Assembly (NCBI GenBank): GCA_023436825.1 | Contig: JAEZHS010000131.1 | Span: forward strand, 1-27,304 | Direction of reading: 5' to 3' | DNA: 27,304 nucleotides | Source: Pseudomonadota bacterium | Lineage (GTDB): Bacteria > Pseudomonadota > Alphaproteobacteria > Reyranellales > Reyranellaceae | Shown: positions 16,965 to 25,834 of the stretch, one piece after another | Position numbering within the stretch: the stretch's first letter is position 1 | Layout: each line of letters opens with the position of its first letter | Program-made: the position numbers and the translations under genes | Notes under the pieces: model-generated | The model's database searches: none | Told to the model about the DNA's origin: nothing | Seen by the model: only the letters and a program-made list of their open reading frames with translations

Positions 16965-16998
16965 CGATGCGTCCAGGTGGAATCACCTGGACGCATCG
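16965..16998. terminator. Perfect 15-bp stem, 4-nt loop, between convergent genes
   Basis: CGATGCGTCCAGGTG (16965-16979) and CACCTGGACGCATCG (16984-16998) are exact complements around GAAT. It lies 68 bp after the SMP-30 stop and 68 bp from the stop of the convergent cyclase/ATPase gene. There is no T-tract on either side. It could be a shared terminator or a copy of a dispersed palindromic element. A short open frame over it is an artefact of the repeat. Confidence 0.6.
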
Positions 16999-17065
16999 CG
17001 CCCTGTGAAACAAGCACCGCCAGCGCGCGAATGGGATCAGGTGGAACTCGTGGTGAGGCCTACGC

Positions 17066-20000
17066 CTACTTCAGTTCGTCCAGCAACGCCTTGGCTTGCC
17101 GCAGATCCTGCGTGCCGAAGCCCTGGCTGAACCAGCCGAATATCGGCGCGACCAGGTCGTAGGCCGCCCGTCGCCGGCCCTCGCGTTGCCAGTGTTGCGC
17201 CAGGATCATGGCCGCGCGCAGTTCCAGGGATTTCGCCTTCTGGAGTCGAGCGGTCTCCATGGAGCGACGAAGACAAGCCTCCGCCTCCACCGTCGCGCCC
17301 CGCCCGAGCAGCAGCTCGCCCTTCACCCGATGGATCTCGGCATCGAGGAAGCATTCGTGGAACATGCGGGCATGCTCGGCGGCGACCTCGATCCAGTCGA
17401 GGCCCGCCGCGATGCGGGCCGTCTTCGCGCACGCATCCGCCAACCGGACGGTGGCGTGTGTCGTCGCGAGCTGGGCGCCCAGCGCCTGCCAGTCAGCCCA
17501 CCCTTGTTCCATCTCGGCGATGCCGGCATCGGCCTCGCCGAGCGCCGCGCGCGCCCAACCCCTGCACAGCTGGGCGTAGGCGGTCCATTGCGGAAACCCG
17601 TGCTTGGAGCTGAGGCTCGAGGACGCATCGGCGCGCTCCAGTGCCTGGGGGATTTCGCCACGATGAACGTACAGCGCCGAAGCGAGGCCCAGCGTCATGG
17701 CGCAGATGAAGGGATGGGCCAGCCTCTGGGCGTCGGCCAACGCCTGGCCGATCCATGCATCAGACTCTTCGGGATAGCCGAGGAACCACAGGAGCCACGA
17801 GCCATAGGCCCGGCAGAGCACGCTCGGATCCTCGCCATAAACGAGGATCTCCGCGCGCGCCTTGCCGATATCCCAGAGATCGACGGCCTGGCGAAAGGTT
17901 TGCCGTGCCGATCCGAATTCGCCGCGAAAGAACAGGCTGCAGCCATGCGCCCGACAAGCGAGCGCCCGCCGCGTATCGTCATCCTGGGCATTCGCCAGCG
18001 CCAGCAGTTCGGCGCCGAGATGCTGCGCCTGCTCGAGCGGCTTGCGCATGAAAGTGCTGTTCCACAGGCCGCGCAGAACGGTAAAGCGGTGCGGCGTATC
18101 GGTCAGGTTATCGCAGAGGTCGCGCGCACGCCTGTAGATGCGCTCGACGTCGGCGGCCATGTAGCCGCGTGCCGCGATCGTCGGCACGCCCAGCGTGATG
18201 AGCAGCTCGAGCTCCTGCCGGTCCCGCTCCCTTCCCTCCGGTCTCGTGCTCAGCAGCTCCAGCGCCCTGGTGCAATGCGTGATCGCCTCCTCGTTCGCGG
18301 AACGCTTCGCAGCGCTCCGTCCCGCCTTCAGACCATGGGCAATGGCGTCATCGACCAGCCCCGCTTGCCCATAATGATGGGCGAGAAGCTCGGGCTGGGT
18401 CTCGACGATCTGGGGCGTCAGCTCCGTGATCGCCCGGGCGATACGGCCATGGAGCTGTCGACGCGTCGAGCGCAGGAGGCTTCCATAGGCGGCATCCTGC
18501 ACGAGCGCATGCTTGAAAACATAGGTCGCCTTGGGCGGAGCACCGCCGGCAAGGATCAGGCCCGCCTTGACGAGCTGGCCAAGCGCGTCGCCGAGCGCCT
18601 CGCCGTGCATCGGGGCCACGGCATCCAACAGCTCCCGGGAGAATTCCCTGCCGATGACGGCGGCAAGCTGGGCGACCTCTCGCGCCGGGCCGAGGTGATC
18701 GAGCCGGGCCAGCAGGCTGTCGTGCAGCGTTGCCGGAATGGCCAGCGGAGCCAGCGGGCCGCGCAGAACGTAGCGATCGGCCGCTTCCTCGAGCAACCCG
18801 GATCCCAGGACCGCGTTGGTGAGCTCCTCCACGAACAGCGGCACGCCGTCCGTCTTCGCCACGATCTCGTCCCGGACGTCGGCCGGCAGCGGCTTGCCGC
18901 CGGTCAAACTGTCGATCATTGCCAGCACATGGCCCGGTTCCAGCCGATCCAGAGCAAGCTTGGTCACGTGCGGCGCCGTCACGTCGAGATCGAACTCAGG
19001 CCGAAACGTGACGATCATCAAAATCGGCCAGCGCTGCACCTGGTCGATGATCCGCGTCAGCAATTCAAGGGTCGTTGGATCGACCCAGTGCGCATCTTCC
19101 AGGATGAACAGGACGGGGCGGTGCCTGGCGAGGCCGCCCAGACAGTCGATGAGCGCCGTCAGGGTGCGCTCCTTCTGCTCAATGGACGTCATGTCGAGTG
19201 CCGGGTAGCGGCCGTCGAAGGACAGCGACAGGAGCGTCGCGAACAGGGGCGCCACGCCATCGATGACCGATAACGACCGCTTGAGAAGCCGTTCCAGCTT
19301 GTCGAGCTTGATCGCAGCCGTGTCGTCATGCGCAAGACCCGCCGCGCGCTCGAATTGGGCAATCACGGGATAGAGCGGGCTGTTGGCATGATGGGGCGAG
19401 CACTGCCATTGGATGCGCGTGTGGGGTTGGTCGCCGATCTTCTGCCGCAGCGCCTCGACGACCCGCGACTTGCCGATCCCGGCCTCGCCGGACAGGAGGA
19501 CGGCCCGACCTCCGCGACCCTGCGTCCTGGCCCAGCAGTCCATCATCAGGTCGAGCTCGCGGTCACGGCCAAAGAACCCGGTCGCACGCCGGGTTTGCCT
19601 CGCCTCGAAACGACTTTCGGCTGCGCGCTCGCCGAGCACCCGCCACGACGGAACCGGACTGGCCATTTCCTTCAGGAACTGCCGGCCGAGATCCTCGAGA
19701 TCGAAGCGCCCGCCCAGGAGCCGCTTCGTGCTCTCGGCGATCACGACCGCGTTCGGTTCGGCAGCGCCCTGCAGGCGGGCTGCCAGGTTCGGCGTCTCGC
19801 CGATCACCACCTGCTCGCCTTCCCCCACCGTCTCGCCCACCACCACGAGCCCCGTGGCGATTCCTACCCGGACGTCCAGTCGCACCGCGCCTTGCAGCGT
19901 CAGCCCGCCAACCTCATCGAGCACTGTCAGCCCCGCTCTGACGGCACGTTCGGCATCGTCCTCATGAGCCAGCGGATAACCGAAATAGGCCATCACCCCG

Positions 20001-20296
20001 TCGCCCATGAACTTCGCGGCAAATCCGTCGAACCGCGCGATTGCCCGGACGCACGCATCCTGAAACGCCCGGATGACTTCCCTGAGATCCTCCGGGTCAA
20101 GGCGCTCGGCAAGCGCCGACGAGCCGGCCATGTCGCTGAACATGACCGTCAAATGGCGGCGTTCAGCGCGCCGCAGGGTTGGCGTGGGGTTCAGGAGCGC
20201 CGCGCCGCATTGGCCGCAGAACCTGGCGCCGAGTTCATCCACCGCGCCACAGGCGGCGCATATCAGGGGCGGCGGACGACCGGGCATCCTGGCCAT
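17066..20296 (-). CDS. Zinc-ribbon / class III cyclase / STAND ATPase / TPR protein 2
   Basis: This 1076-aa protein starts at ATG 20296, with GGGAGGAA just upstream. One zinc ribbon uses Cys13/16/27/30. The cyclase domain (about 45-225) has both metal Asp residues (D56 in MFSDM, D100 in MGDG), K96 at the base-specifying position, and N171 and R175 in NLAAR. It is thus the most complete cyclase of the three. The ATPase has Walker A GEAGIGKS (271-278) and Walker B ILEDAHWVD (from 399). The long C-terminal half is TPR-like and ends in the family tail GWFSQGFGTQDLRQAKALL. It lies 91 bp downstream of protein 3 on the same strand, its likely operon partner and paralogue. It is probably a cytosolic sensor coupling a bound signal to cyclic-nucleotide output. 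Confidence 0.93.
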   Translation of the reverse strand: MARMPGRPPPLICAACGAVDELGARFCGQCGAALLNPTPTLRRAERRHLTVMFSDMAGSSALAERLDPEDLREVIRAFQDACVRAIARFDGFAAKFMGDGVMAYFGYPLAHEDDAERAVRAGLTVLDEVGGLTLQGAVRLDVRVGIATGLVVVGETVGEGEQVVIGETPNLAARLQGAAEPNAVVIAESTKRLLGGRFDLEDLGRQFLKEMASPVPSWRVLGERAAESRFEARQTRRATGFFGRDRELDLMMDCWARTQGRGGRAVLLSGEAGIGKSRVVEALRQKIGDQPHTRIQWQCSPHHANSPLYPVIAQFERAAGLAHDDTAAIKLDKLERLLKRSLSVIDGVAPLFATLLSLSFDGRYPALDMTSIEQKERTLTALIDCLGGLARHRPVLFILEDAHWVDPTTLELLTRIIDQVQRWPILMIVTFRPEFDLDVTAPHVTKLALDRLEPGHVLAMIDSLTGGKPLPADVRDEIVAKTDGVPLFVEELTNAVLGSGLLEEAADRYVLRGPLAPLAIPATLHDSLLARLDHLGPAREVAQLAAVIGREFSRELLDAVAPMHGEALGDALGQLVKAGLILAGGAPPKATYVFKHALVQDAAYGSLLRSTRRQLHGRIARAITELTPQIVETQPELLAHHYGQAGLVDDAIAHGLKAGRSAAKRSANEEAITHCTRALELLSTRPEGRERDRQELELLITLGVPTIAARGYMAADVERIYRRARDLCDNLTDTPHRFTVLRGLWNSTFMRKPLEQAQHLGAELLALANAQDDDTRRALACRAHGCSLFFRGEFGSARQTFRQAVDLWDIGKARAEILVYGEDPSVLCRAYGSWLLWFLGYPEESDAWIGQALADAQRLAHPFICAMTLGLASALYVHRGEIPQALERADASSSLSSKHGFPQWTAYAQLCRGWARAALGEADAGIAEMEQGWADWQALGAQLATTHATVRLADACAKTARIAAGLDWIEVAAEHARMFHECFLDAEIHRVKGELLLGRGATVEAEACLRRSMETARLQKAKSLELRAAMILAQHWQREGRRRAAYDLVAPIFGWFSQGFGTQDLRQAKALLDELK

Positions 20297-20387
20297 GTTG
20301 TTCCTCCCACACCCGAAGGATCAATCTGGCACTGGCATCCTACGACAACATATAGGGCCAGTATGTGCCCTTGGCCACACTCACCGC

Positions 20388-23300
20388 TCAACTCAGTCCG
20401 ACCAGAAGCGTCTTCGCTTCTTTCAAATCCGCCGTAGCAAAGCCCGCGCTGAAGGAGCCACAGACGGGCGCGAGCAGGTCATGGGCTTTGACGCGCCGCC
20501 CCTGATCACGCCACAGCCGGGCGAGGCTCACCACGGCGCGCAGCTCGAGCAATTTGGCCTGCTGCTCGATCGCAATCCGTCTTGCGGTGAGCAAGTCGTT
20601 CTCGGCGAGCCCATCGTCGAACGAAGCGCCAGGCCGGGCGAGCGTGCCGCGCAACCGGTACAGCTCGGCTTCATACCAGCGCTCGCCCGTCGCCTCGACA
20701 GCTTCCAGGCCTTCTCGCACCATCGCCATGGCTTCATCCGTGCCCTGGCATGCGAAGTCGGCAAAGTTTGCCAGCCAGAACGGCAGCCCCCACTTCGATC
20801 CGGTCTGCCGGTACAAGGCCAACCCATCACGCATCGCCTGTTCGCCGTCCGGACGCCCAAGGTTCAGCCTGGCGATTCCACGGAAGATCAGCCCCCAGGC
20901 CAGCATGAACGGGAAGTGGAGCTCGGTGGCGAGAGCGCAAACGTTATCGGCACGGAGTTGCAACTCTTCGTATTCCCTGAGCAGGCAGCTCACCAGCGTC
21001 GCGTGCGCCAAGCCGAAAACGCGGCTGTGCAGCGACGTCGAGGCGTTGGACTCCCTGACCGACAGATCGCGCATCCGGGCGGCGTGATCCAGGTGCCCCT
21101 GAAAGGCCAGGAGAGAGGAGAGCCATGCGGGAATCGTCACCCCCGCATCTCCGCGATGAAGCATCCGTTGCTTTTGCGACTGCTCGAGCAGACCGGCGGC
21201 CGTTTCCAGTTGCTTCCTGGCGGCGGGGAACCTTCCAAGCTCGTAGAGGCTGAGGCCTAGCGTCCTGTGGCCGAGGATGCGCGCCTCATCGCTCCCCGAT
21301 TTATCGGCAAAGGACAGGATCTCGCTGGCGACCTGATGACATTGCGCGGTCTCGGCGCGAATGAGGTGGTACAAGTATTGGCCGTAGCCGACGCGCACCA
21401 ACGTCGCCGTGTCGCCGAGACCTTCGCAGAGGCGGCGCGCCCTGGCGTATGCCTCTCCCGTCTCCGGCGCCGCATAACCCTTGGTGATCATCAGGGCTCG
21501 ACCGAGTGCGGTCTGCAGATCGAGCTCCCGTCTTTCGCGTTCCGGGTTGTCCGGCAGCTCCGGTATCAGCACCAGCGCCTTGGTCAGCTGCGATGCCGCT
21601 TCGACCATGGCCGACTGGTCCAGGGCCCTGCGACCCGCCCGTGCAAGATAGGAGATCGCCTGGTCGGCCAGTCCGGCCTGCGTGTAGTGATGAGCCAGGA
21701 TTTCCGGCTCTCCCTCGACCAGCTCGGGGAATCGCTGTTCGATCGAGCGGGCGATCCGCGCATGCAGTTCCTGGCGCTGGCCGCGCAACAGGGTGCTGTA
21801 GGCGGCGTCCTGGACGAGGGCGTGCTTGAAGACGAACGAGGCGTGCGGCGGCACGCCACGGCGGAACACCAAGCTGGCATCGACCAGCTGATCCAACGCG
21901 CCACGGAGGCCTTCATCGGTGCGGCGGGCGATGGCGGCAAGCAGCTCATACGAGAATTCACGACCGAGCGCGGCGCCGATCTGCGCCACTTCCTTCACCG
22001 GAGCCAGCCGGTCGAGGCGAGCCATCAACGAAGCCCGCAGGCTCGACGGGATCGCCAGGGGAGGCAACGGGCCGGCGAGGACGTAACCGCCCTCCTTCTC
22101 CCGCAGCAGGCCACCTTCGAGCAAGGTCCTCGTCAACTCCTCGATGAAAAGGGGGATGCCGTCGGCATGATCGACGATACGATTGATGATTTCGTCCGGC
22201 AGGCTCTTGCCCCCCGCCACCGCGCCCACCAGGGCCTTGGTCTCGCGTTCGGCGAGCCGCCTCAGCCACAGCGACGATACGTGTGCCTGGCCGGCCCAAG
22301 GCGCCTGAAACTCCGGGCGAAAGGTGATCAGCACCAGCGCCGATGCCTGCGCCGCGCCCTCGACCAGGCGGTCGAGCAGCTCGAGCGAGGTCGAATCCGC
22401 CCATTGCGCGTCCTCGAAGGTCAGCAGAACCGGACATTGGGCGGTGAGTATCCCGAGCTGCCGGGCAAGCGCGACCAGAGTGAGCTCGCGTCGGCGTTGC
22501 GGGTCCGCCGGCGGCGCCGGATAGAAACCGTCGGTCGGCAGCCCCAGCAAGTCGGCGACCAGCGCAATGGCGGTAGCGTCGTTCCCGCCCGATTGCTCCA
22601 ACAGCGCCTCGAGCTTGGCGAACTTCGCTTCGGCGCTATCGTCGCGCGCGAACCCGGCGGCATATTCCAGCTGGGCGATGAAAGGATAGAGCGCGCGGTC
22701 GCGATGGTGGGGCGAGCAGAAATAACGCAGGCGCGTATGCGGCTGGACTTCGATCCGGCTACGCAGCGTTGCCGCGACACGCGACTTGCCGATGCCGGGC
22801 TCGCCGCAGACGAGGACGACCTGGCCCTCACCCGCCTTGGCGCGCTCCCAACGCCGCAGCAGCAGCTCCATCTCGTCGTCGCGCCCGAAAAGCGGTGTGA
22901 GTTCGGTCGAACGCAAGGCTTCGAACCGGCTTTCCACGTCGCTCGGCCGCAGCACACGATAGGCCCGGGCGGGTTCGGCAAAACCCTTTAGTCCGACAGC
23001 ACCAAGATCGCTGTATTCGAAGAGGCCGCCGAGAAGGCGCCGCGTTGATGGCCCGATCACCACCGTATCGGGTTCGGCGATGGCCTGCAGCCGCGCGGCG
23101 AGGTGCGGCGTCTCGCCAACGACTTCCTGCTCCTGCGCTGGACCGGACCCGATAAGGTCGCCGACGACGACAATTCCAGTCGAGATACCGACCCGCACCG
23201 AGAGCTTTCTCTTCGCTCCCTCGATCAGGCCCACCGCACCGACCAGCGCCAGGCCGGCCCGCACCGCCTGCTCGGCATCGTCCTCATGGGCATACGGGTA

Positions 23301-23702
23301 GCCGAAATAGGTCATCACCCCATCGCCCATGTACTTCGCCACGAAGCCGTCATGACTGCGGACGATGGCGGCAACGCATCCATGGAAGGCACTGACCACC
23401 TCCCGCAGATCCTCCGGATCGAGCAGCGCGGCCAGAGCCGGCCAGTCGACGAGGTCGCAGAACATCACCGTCACCTGCCGGCGCTCGGCCTGCGCCACGG
23501 CTTCACTGGACGGTCGGGCCGACAGTGACGGATCGGATGCCGATCGCGCGTTGCCCAATGCGGCGCCGCAGTTGCCGCAAAACCTCGTGCCCGACGGATT
23601 CTCCATGCCGCACGTGGCGCAGGCGAGCGGCAGCGACGCTCCGCAATCACCGCAGAATTTCTTGCCAACCGGATTTGAAATTCCGCAACTCGGACACTCC
23701 AT
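20388..23702 (-). CDS. Zinc-ribbon / class III cyclase / STAND ATPase / TPR protein 3
   Basis: This 1104-aa protein starts at ATG 23702, with TGGAGG 5 bases upstream. Two zinc ribbons use Cys3/6/17/20 and Cys28/31/42/45. The cyclase domain has D83 (MFCDL), K123 and D127 (MGDG), but the transition-state Asn is His200 (PHLAAR, R204 kept). The usual Gly-Ser-Thr after the first Asp reads Val-Asp-Trp. The ATPase has Walker A GEPGIGKS (300-307) and Walker B LLTFEDAQWAD (from 426). The TPR-like C-terminus ends in SFSAGFATADLKEAKTLL, as in protein 2. Shared blocks (YPYAHEDDAE, CSPHH, LYPFIAQLE) make it a diverged paralogue of protein 2. It precedes protein 2 by 91 bp. Catalytic competence is doubtful; it may act as a partner or ligand sensor. 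Confidence 0.93.
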   Translation of the reverse strand: MECPSCGISNPVGKKFCGDCGASLPLACATCGMENPSGTRFCGNCGAALGNARSASDPSLSARPSSEAVAQAERRQVTVMFCDLVDWPALAALLDPEDLREVVSAFHGCVAAIVRSHDGFVAKYMGDGVMTYFGYPYAHEDDAEQAVRAGLALVGAVGLIEGAKRKLSVRVGISTGIVVVGDLIGSGPAQEQEVVGETPHLAARLQAIAEPDTVVIGPSTRRLLGGLFEYSDLGAVGLKGFAEPARAYRVLRPSDVESRFEALRSTELTPLFGRDDEMELLLRRWERAKAGEGQVVLVCGEPGIGKSRVAATLRSRIEVQPHTRLRYFCSPHHRDRALYPFIAQLEYAAGFARDDSAEAKFAKLEALLEQSGGNDATAIALVADLLGLPTDGFYPAPPADPQRRRELTLVALARQLGILTAQCPVLLTFEDAQWADSTSLELLDRLVEGAAQASALVLITFRPEFQAPWAGQAHVSSLWLRRLAERETKALVGAVAGGKSLPDEIINRIVDHADGIPLFIEELTRTLLEGGLLREKEGGYVLAGPLPPLAIPSSLRASLMARLDRLAPVKEVAQIGAALGREFSYELLAAIARRTDEGLRGALDQLVDASLVFRRGVPPHASFVFKHALVQDAAYSTLLRGQRQELHARIARSIEQRFPELVEGEPEILAHHYTQAGLADQAISYLARAGRRALDQSAMVEAASQLTKALVLIPELPDNPERERRELDLQTALGRALMITKGYAAPETGEAYARARRLCEGLGDTATLVRVGYGQYLYHLIRAETAQCHQVASEILSFADKSGSDEARILGHRTLGLSLYELGRFPAARKQLETAAGLLEQSQKQRMLHRGDAGVTIPAWLSSLLAFQGHLDHAARMRDLSVRESNASTSLHSRVFGLAHATLVSCLLREYEELQLRADNVCALATELHFPFMLAWGLIFRGIARLNLGRPDGEQAMRDGLALYRQTGSKWGLPFWLANFADFACQGTDEAMAMVREGLEAVEATGERWYEAELYRLRGTLARPGASFDDGLAENDLLTARRIAIEQQAKLLELRAVVSLARLWRDQGRRVKAHDLLAPVCGSFSAGFATADLKEAKTLLVGLS

Positions 23703-23755
23703 GTGCGCCTCCAGCCGGACGTCGGCAACGCGCCCCGCAGCCGCGCGCCCGCCCG

Positions 23756-24051
23756 TCAGTCTGGCCTAATGTTCGCCGCTTGAATCACCTTTCCCCATTT
23801 CTCGATTTCCTTGCCAATGATCTTCGGAAAGTCGGCAGACGATCGGCCATCGCCGCGTCGAAGACGTTCTCCAGGATCAACATCAGGAGCGTATGGCCGT
23901 CGGGCGGCGTCCTCGCGACGGTCTCGGTGGCAATCTTGCCGGTCGCGCCCGACAGGCGCGCGAGGATGGAGCTGTCGACGCGGAACTTCCATGGCGCTCC
24001 CCTTGCGAAGGGAATGGCCGCTAAGAGGCCAAGCAACGCCACGCCGCACAC
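23756..24051 (-). pseudogene. Bug/TctC-type solute-binding protein, internally deleted
   Basis: The minus-strand frame from GTG 24051 gives a hydrophobic leader (VALLGLLAAIPFARGA), then ILARLSGATGKIATETVARTP-PDGHTLLML, typical of the N-terminus of tripartite tricarboxylate transporter binding proteins. Another frame carries the family C-terminus FPKIIGKEIEKWGKVIQAA, ending at TGA 23756-23758. About 200 central residues of the usual 320 are missing and the two ends are out of frame, so this is a dead gene. It sits 53 bp upstream of cyclase/ATPase protein 3 on the same strand. Confidence 0.7.
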
Positions 24052-24333
24052 CTTACGAGGCGCAAGGCCGCGAGCATGGAAATCACTTTAAGACTGCTCG
24101 CTCGCGCGCGCGCCGCGGTCGAAACCGCGATCCTCGCGCGCCCCACATCCTTGATGCCCAGACATCATACGCCGCTTGACAGAATATTGAAAGACCAGGC
24201 GTGCCCCAGCACGTCAGATATCACAGTGAAGTGCGAAGCGCGGATTTCATGTCGGGATCGCGTCACCCCGTTTCCTCGCCGTGCTTCGCCTCCGTCGACG
24301 CGATGTTCAGCATCGAACGCGCCTGCGGCGTGA
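24052..24333. other. Non-coding stretch between gene remnants
   Basis: No gene is supported. A 6-bp hairpin with a CGAA loop (24114-24129) is the only local structure I saw. The stretch from about 24150 to 24260 is visibly less GC-rich than the rest of the window. Confidence 0.4.
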
Positions 24334-24474
24334 ACGCTCAGTGACCTGCTCGATGAGGAGCAGTTTGCCCTGTTACGCAAGCGAGCGCGGGACGTCGTCC
24401 AGCCCTTCGTCCGCAATGATGGCGGCGTGCAATTCGATTGCCCGGCGCACGTTGTGTCCGCGCCAAGGGCCTGA
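24334..24474 (+). pseudogene. Methyltransferase C-terminal remnant
   Basis: The frame between stops at 24331 and 24472 reads LLDEEQFALLRKRARDVVQP, then FVRNDGGVQFDCPAHVVSA. This resembles the extreme C-terminus of class I SAM-dependent methyltransferases (an acidic helix, then DG-V-F-PAHVV). No SAM-binding motif or start codon remains. The match is short, so the family is a guess. Confidence 0.4.
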
Positions 24475-24478
24475 CCAA

Positions 24479-24628
24479 ATGCGCCGTACCGCCAACGCGC
24501 TCACCCTCATGACGGAGGCCAGTACGACCATCGACCTCTGCCGCGCCGGCGACCGCCGGATCGAAGGTCGCGTCCGCGAAGCCGCAACCGCGCAGGCCTA
24601 CACGATCTTCCTCGAACGCACGAAGTGA
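24479..24628 (+). CDS. Small ORF, 49 aa, uncertain
   Basis: The frame starts at ATG 24479 (MRRTANALTLMTEASTTIDL) and ends at TGA 24626. AAGGG lies about 9 bases upstream. It looks helical and charged, with no recognised family. It begins right after the methyltransferase remnant and may be decayed sequence instead of a gene. Confidence 0.3.
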   Translation: MRRTANALTLMTEASTTIDLCRAGDRRIEGRVREAATAQAYTIFLERTK

Positions 24629-24667
24629 CGCGCCGGCAATCGTCGGCCGACGTCACGCTCCGACACC

Positions 24668-25276
24668 TCACGCGGTGCGGATGATTTCATCGGCCGTCGG
24701 CAGTCGACCGTCGGGCGTGAGCCTGTCGACGAGCTGTGGCAATTGCTCGCTGAGGCCGGCCAACAATTCGCCGCGCGCGAGCCCGGTGCGCTGTGTCAGG
24801 AACTCCATCTGCTCGGGGGTGATCACCTGAGACAGCTCATGCGGAGCGATCGGCTGATTCTGCCCGGTACCGATCCACGAGTTCGCCGCTTCGCCCTTGC
24901 CCGCGCCCTGGAACTGCTCGAGCAGGTCGCCCAGTCCGCCGCTCAGCAGTCCGCCCAGGAGGCCGCCGCCCGGCATCTGGCCGCCGGCCACTCCGCCACC
25001 TTGTCCACCCCCCAGTCGGCCCAGGATCTCGTCCAGTCCGAGACCCGTGGGAAGCGCGCCGCCGGGAGCGGCGGAAGGGGCCTGTACGGGCGAACTGCCG
25101 AAGCCCTTGATGGCCTTGTAGGCGAGCAAGGCCAGCAGGGCCATGGTCATCGGCGACATGCCGCCGCGCGATCCGCTGGCCTGGCCACTGGCTGGGCCAC
25201 TGGCCGGGGCGCTCGCTGCACCGCCGGCGCCATGAGGGCCATTCTGCAGACCGTTGAGAATGTCCATCAAGCTCAT
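24668..25276 (-). CDS. YidB-like (DUF937) family protein
   Basis: This 202-aa protein starts at ATG 25276, with AAGGAGG 5 bases upstream. A Gly/Ala/Ser/Pro-rich N-terminus (18-40) precedes a hydrophobic helix MTMALLALLAYKAIKGF. The C-terminal half matches the YidB pattern: GGLGDLLEQFQGAGKGE, NSWIGTGQNQPI, then LAGLSEQLPQLVDRLTPDG. E. coli YidB is about 130 aa, so this one has an added low-complexity N-terminal arm. Function in the family is not established. It lies 24 bp downstream of the kbp-like gene and is very likely in one operon with it. Confidence 0.88.
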   Translation of the reverse strand: MSLMDILNGLQNGPHGAGGAASAPASGPASGQASGSRGGMSPMTMALLALLAYKAIKGFGSSPVQAPSAAPGGALPTGLGLDEILGRLGGGQGGGVAGGQMPGGGLLGGLLSGGLGDLLEQFQGAGKGEAANSWIGTGQNQPIAPHELSQVITPEQMEFLTQRTGLARGELLAGLSEQLPQLVDRLTPDGRLPTADEIIRTA

Positions 25277-25300
25277 GGCTGCCTCCTTGGATGGCGTCCC

Positions 25301-25738
25301 TCAGGCCGCGGGGATGCGGATCTTCTGGCCGGGGAAGATCAGGTTGGGATCCTTGATCACCTCGCGGTTGGCCTCGAAGATCTTCGGGTACTGGTTCCCG
25401 TCCTTGTAGAAGTGCTGGGCAATGGCGGAGAGCGTGTCGCCCGACTTGATGACGTAGTACTCGACCCCGGCGCTCTCGCCCGGATTTTTCAGGCCGTCGA
25501 CATTGACGTTGGCAACGCCCTTCACATTGCCGGCGATCAGCACCGCTTTCTCCATCGCCTCGCTGCTGGCGGCAGTTCCCCCCAGCTTCACCAGGCCGCT
25601 GGCCGCATCGTAGTCGACGCTGAGGCCTTCGACCCCATTCAGCGAGGCCTCGATCTCCTTCTTGATCTTGTCGTTGGCATCGGCGTCCCTGTCGAAGATC
25701 TTTCGACCGATGTCTCGCACGAAATCGAACAGGCCCAT
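25301..25738 (-). CDS. kbp: BON-LysM potassium-binding protein (Kbp/YgaU family)
   Basis: This 145-aa protein starts at ATG 25738, preceded by GAGGAGGAG; a longer frame to 25813 adds unrelated residues. A BON domain covers about 22-84 (ASLNGVEGLSVDYDAASG; GNVKGVANVNVDGL). A LysM domain covers about 94-142 (YYVIKSGDTLSAIAQHFYKD; PNLIFPGQKIRIP). Order, length and the N-terminus MGLFDFV match E. coli Kbp (149 aa), a soluble K+-binding protein needed for growth under high potassium. There is no signal peptide, as in Kbp. It is the first gene of a pair with the YidB-like gene. Confidence 0.93.
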   Translation of the reverse strand: MGLFDFVRDIGRKIFDRDADANDKIKKEIEASLNGVEGLSVDYDAASGLVKLGGTAASSEAMEKAVLIAGNVKGVANVNVDGLKNPGESAGVEYYVIKSGDTLSAIAQHFYKDGNQYPKIFEANREVIKDPNLIFPGQKIRIPAA

Positions 25739-25834
25739 CTGCTCCTCCTCATTTGCGTTACGGTCCAAAGGCAATTCGAAGACGCCCGGACGCGCTGCGG
25801 CCGTCCGAGGCAAGCCCGATCTGAAATGCTCTAG

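Noticed and set aside
16936..17130. Short plus-strand frame with a good ribosome-like GGAGGA before its ATG
   Set aside because: It crosses the perfect inverted repeat and then overlaps the convergent gene; its product mirrors the palindrome. It is kept only as a possible repeat-derived frame.
17096..19273. Long plus-strand frame opposite cyclase/ATPase protein 2
   Set aside because: It is antisense to the ATPase and TPR regions and has no start signal or family match.
21267..22991. Long plus-strand frame opposite cyclase/ATPase protein 3
   Set aside because: It is antisense to clear Walker motifs and is a by-product of GC-rich codon bias.
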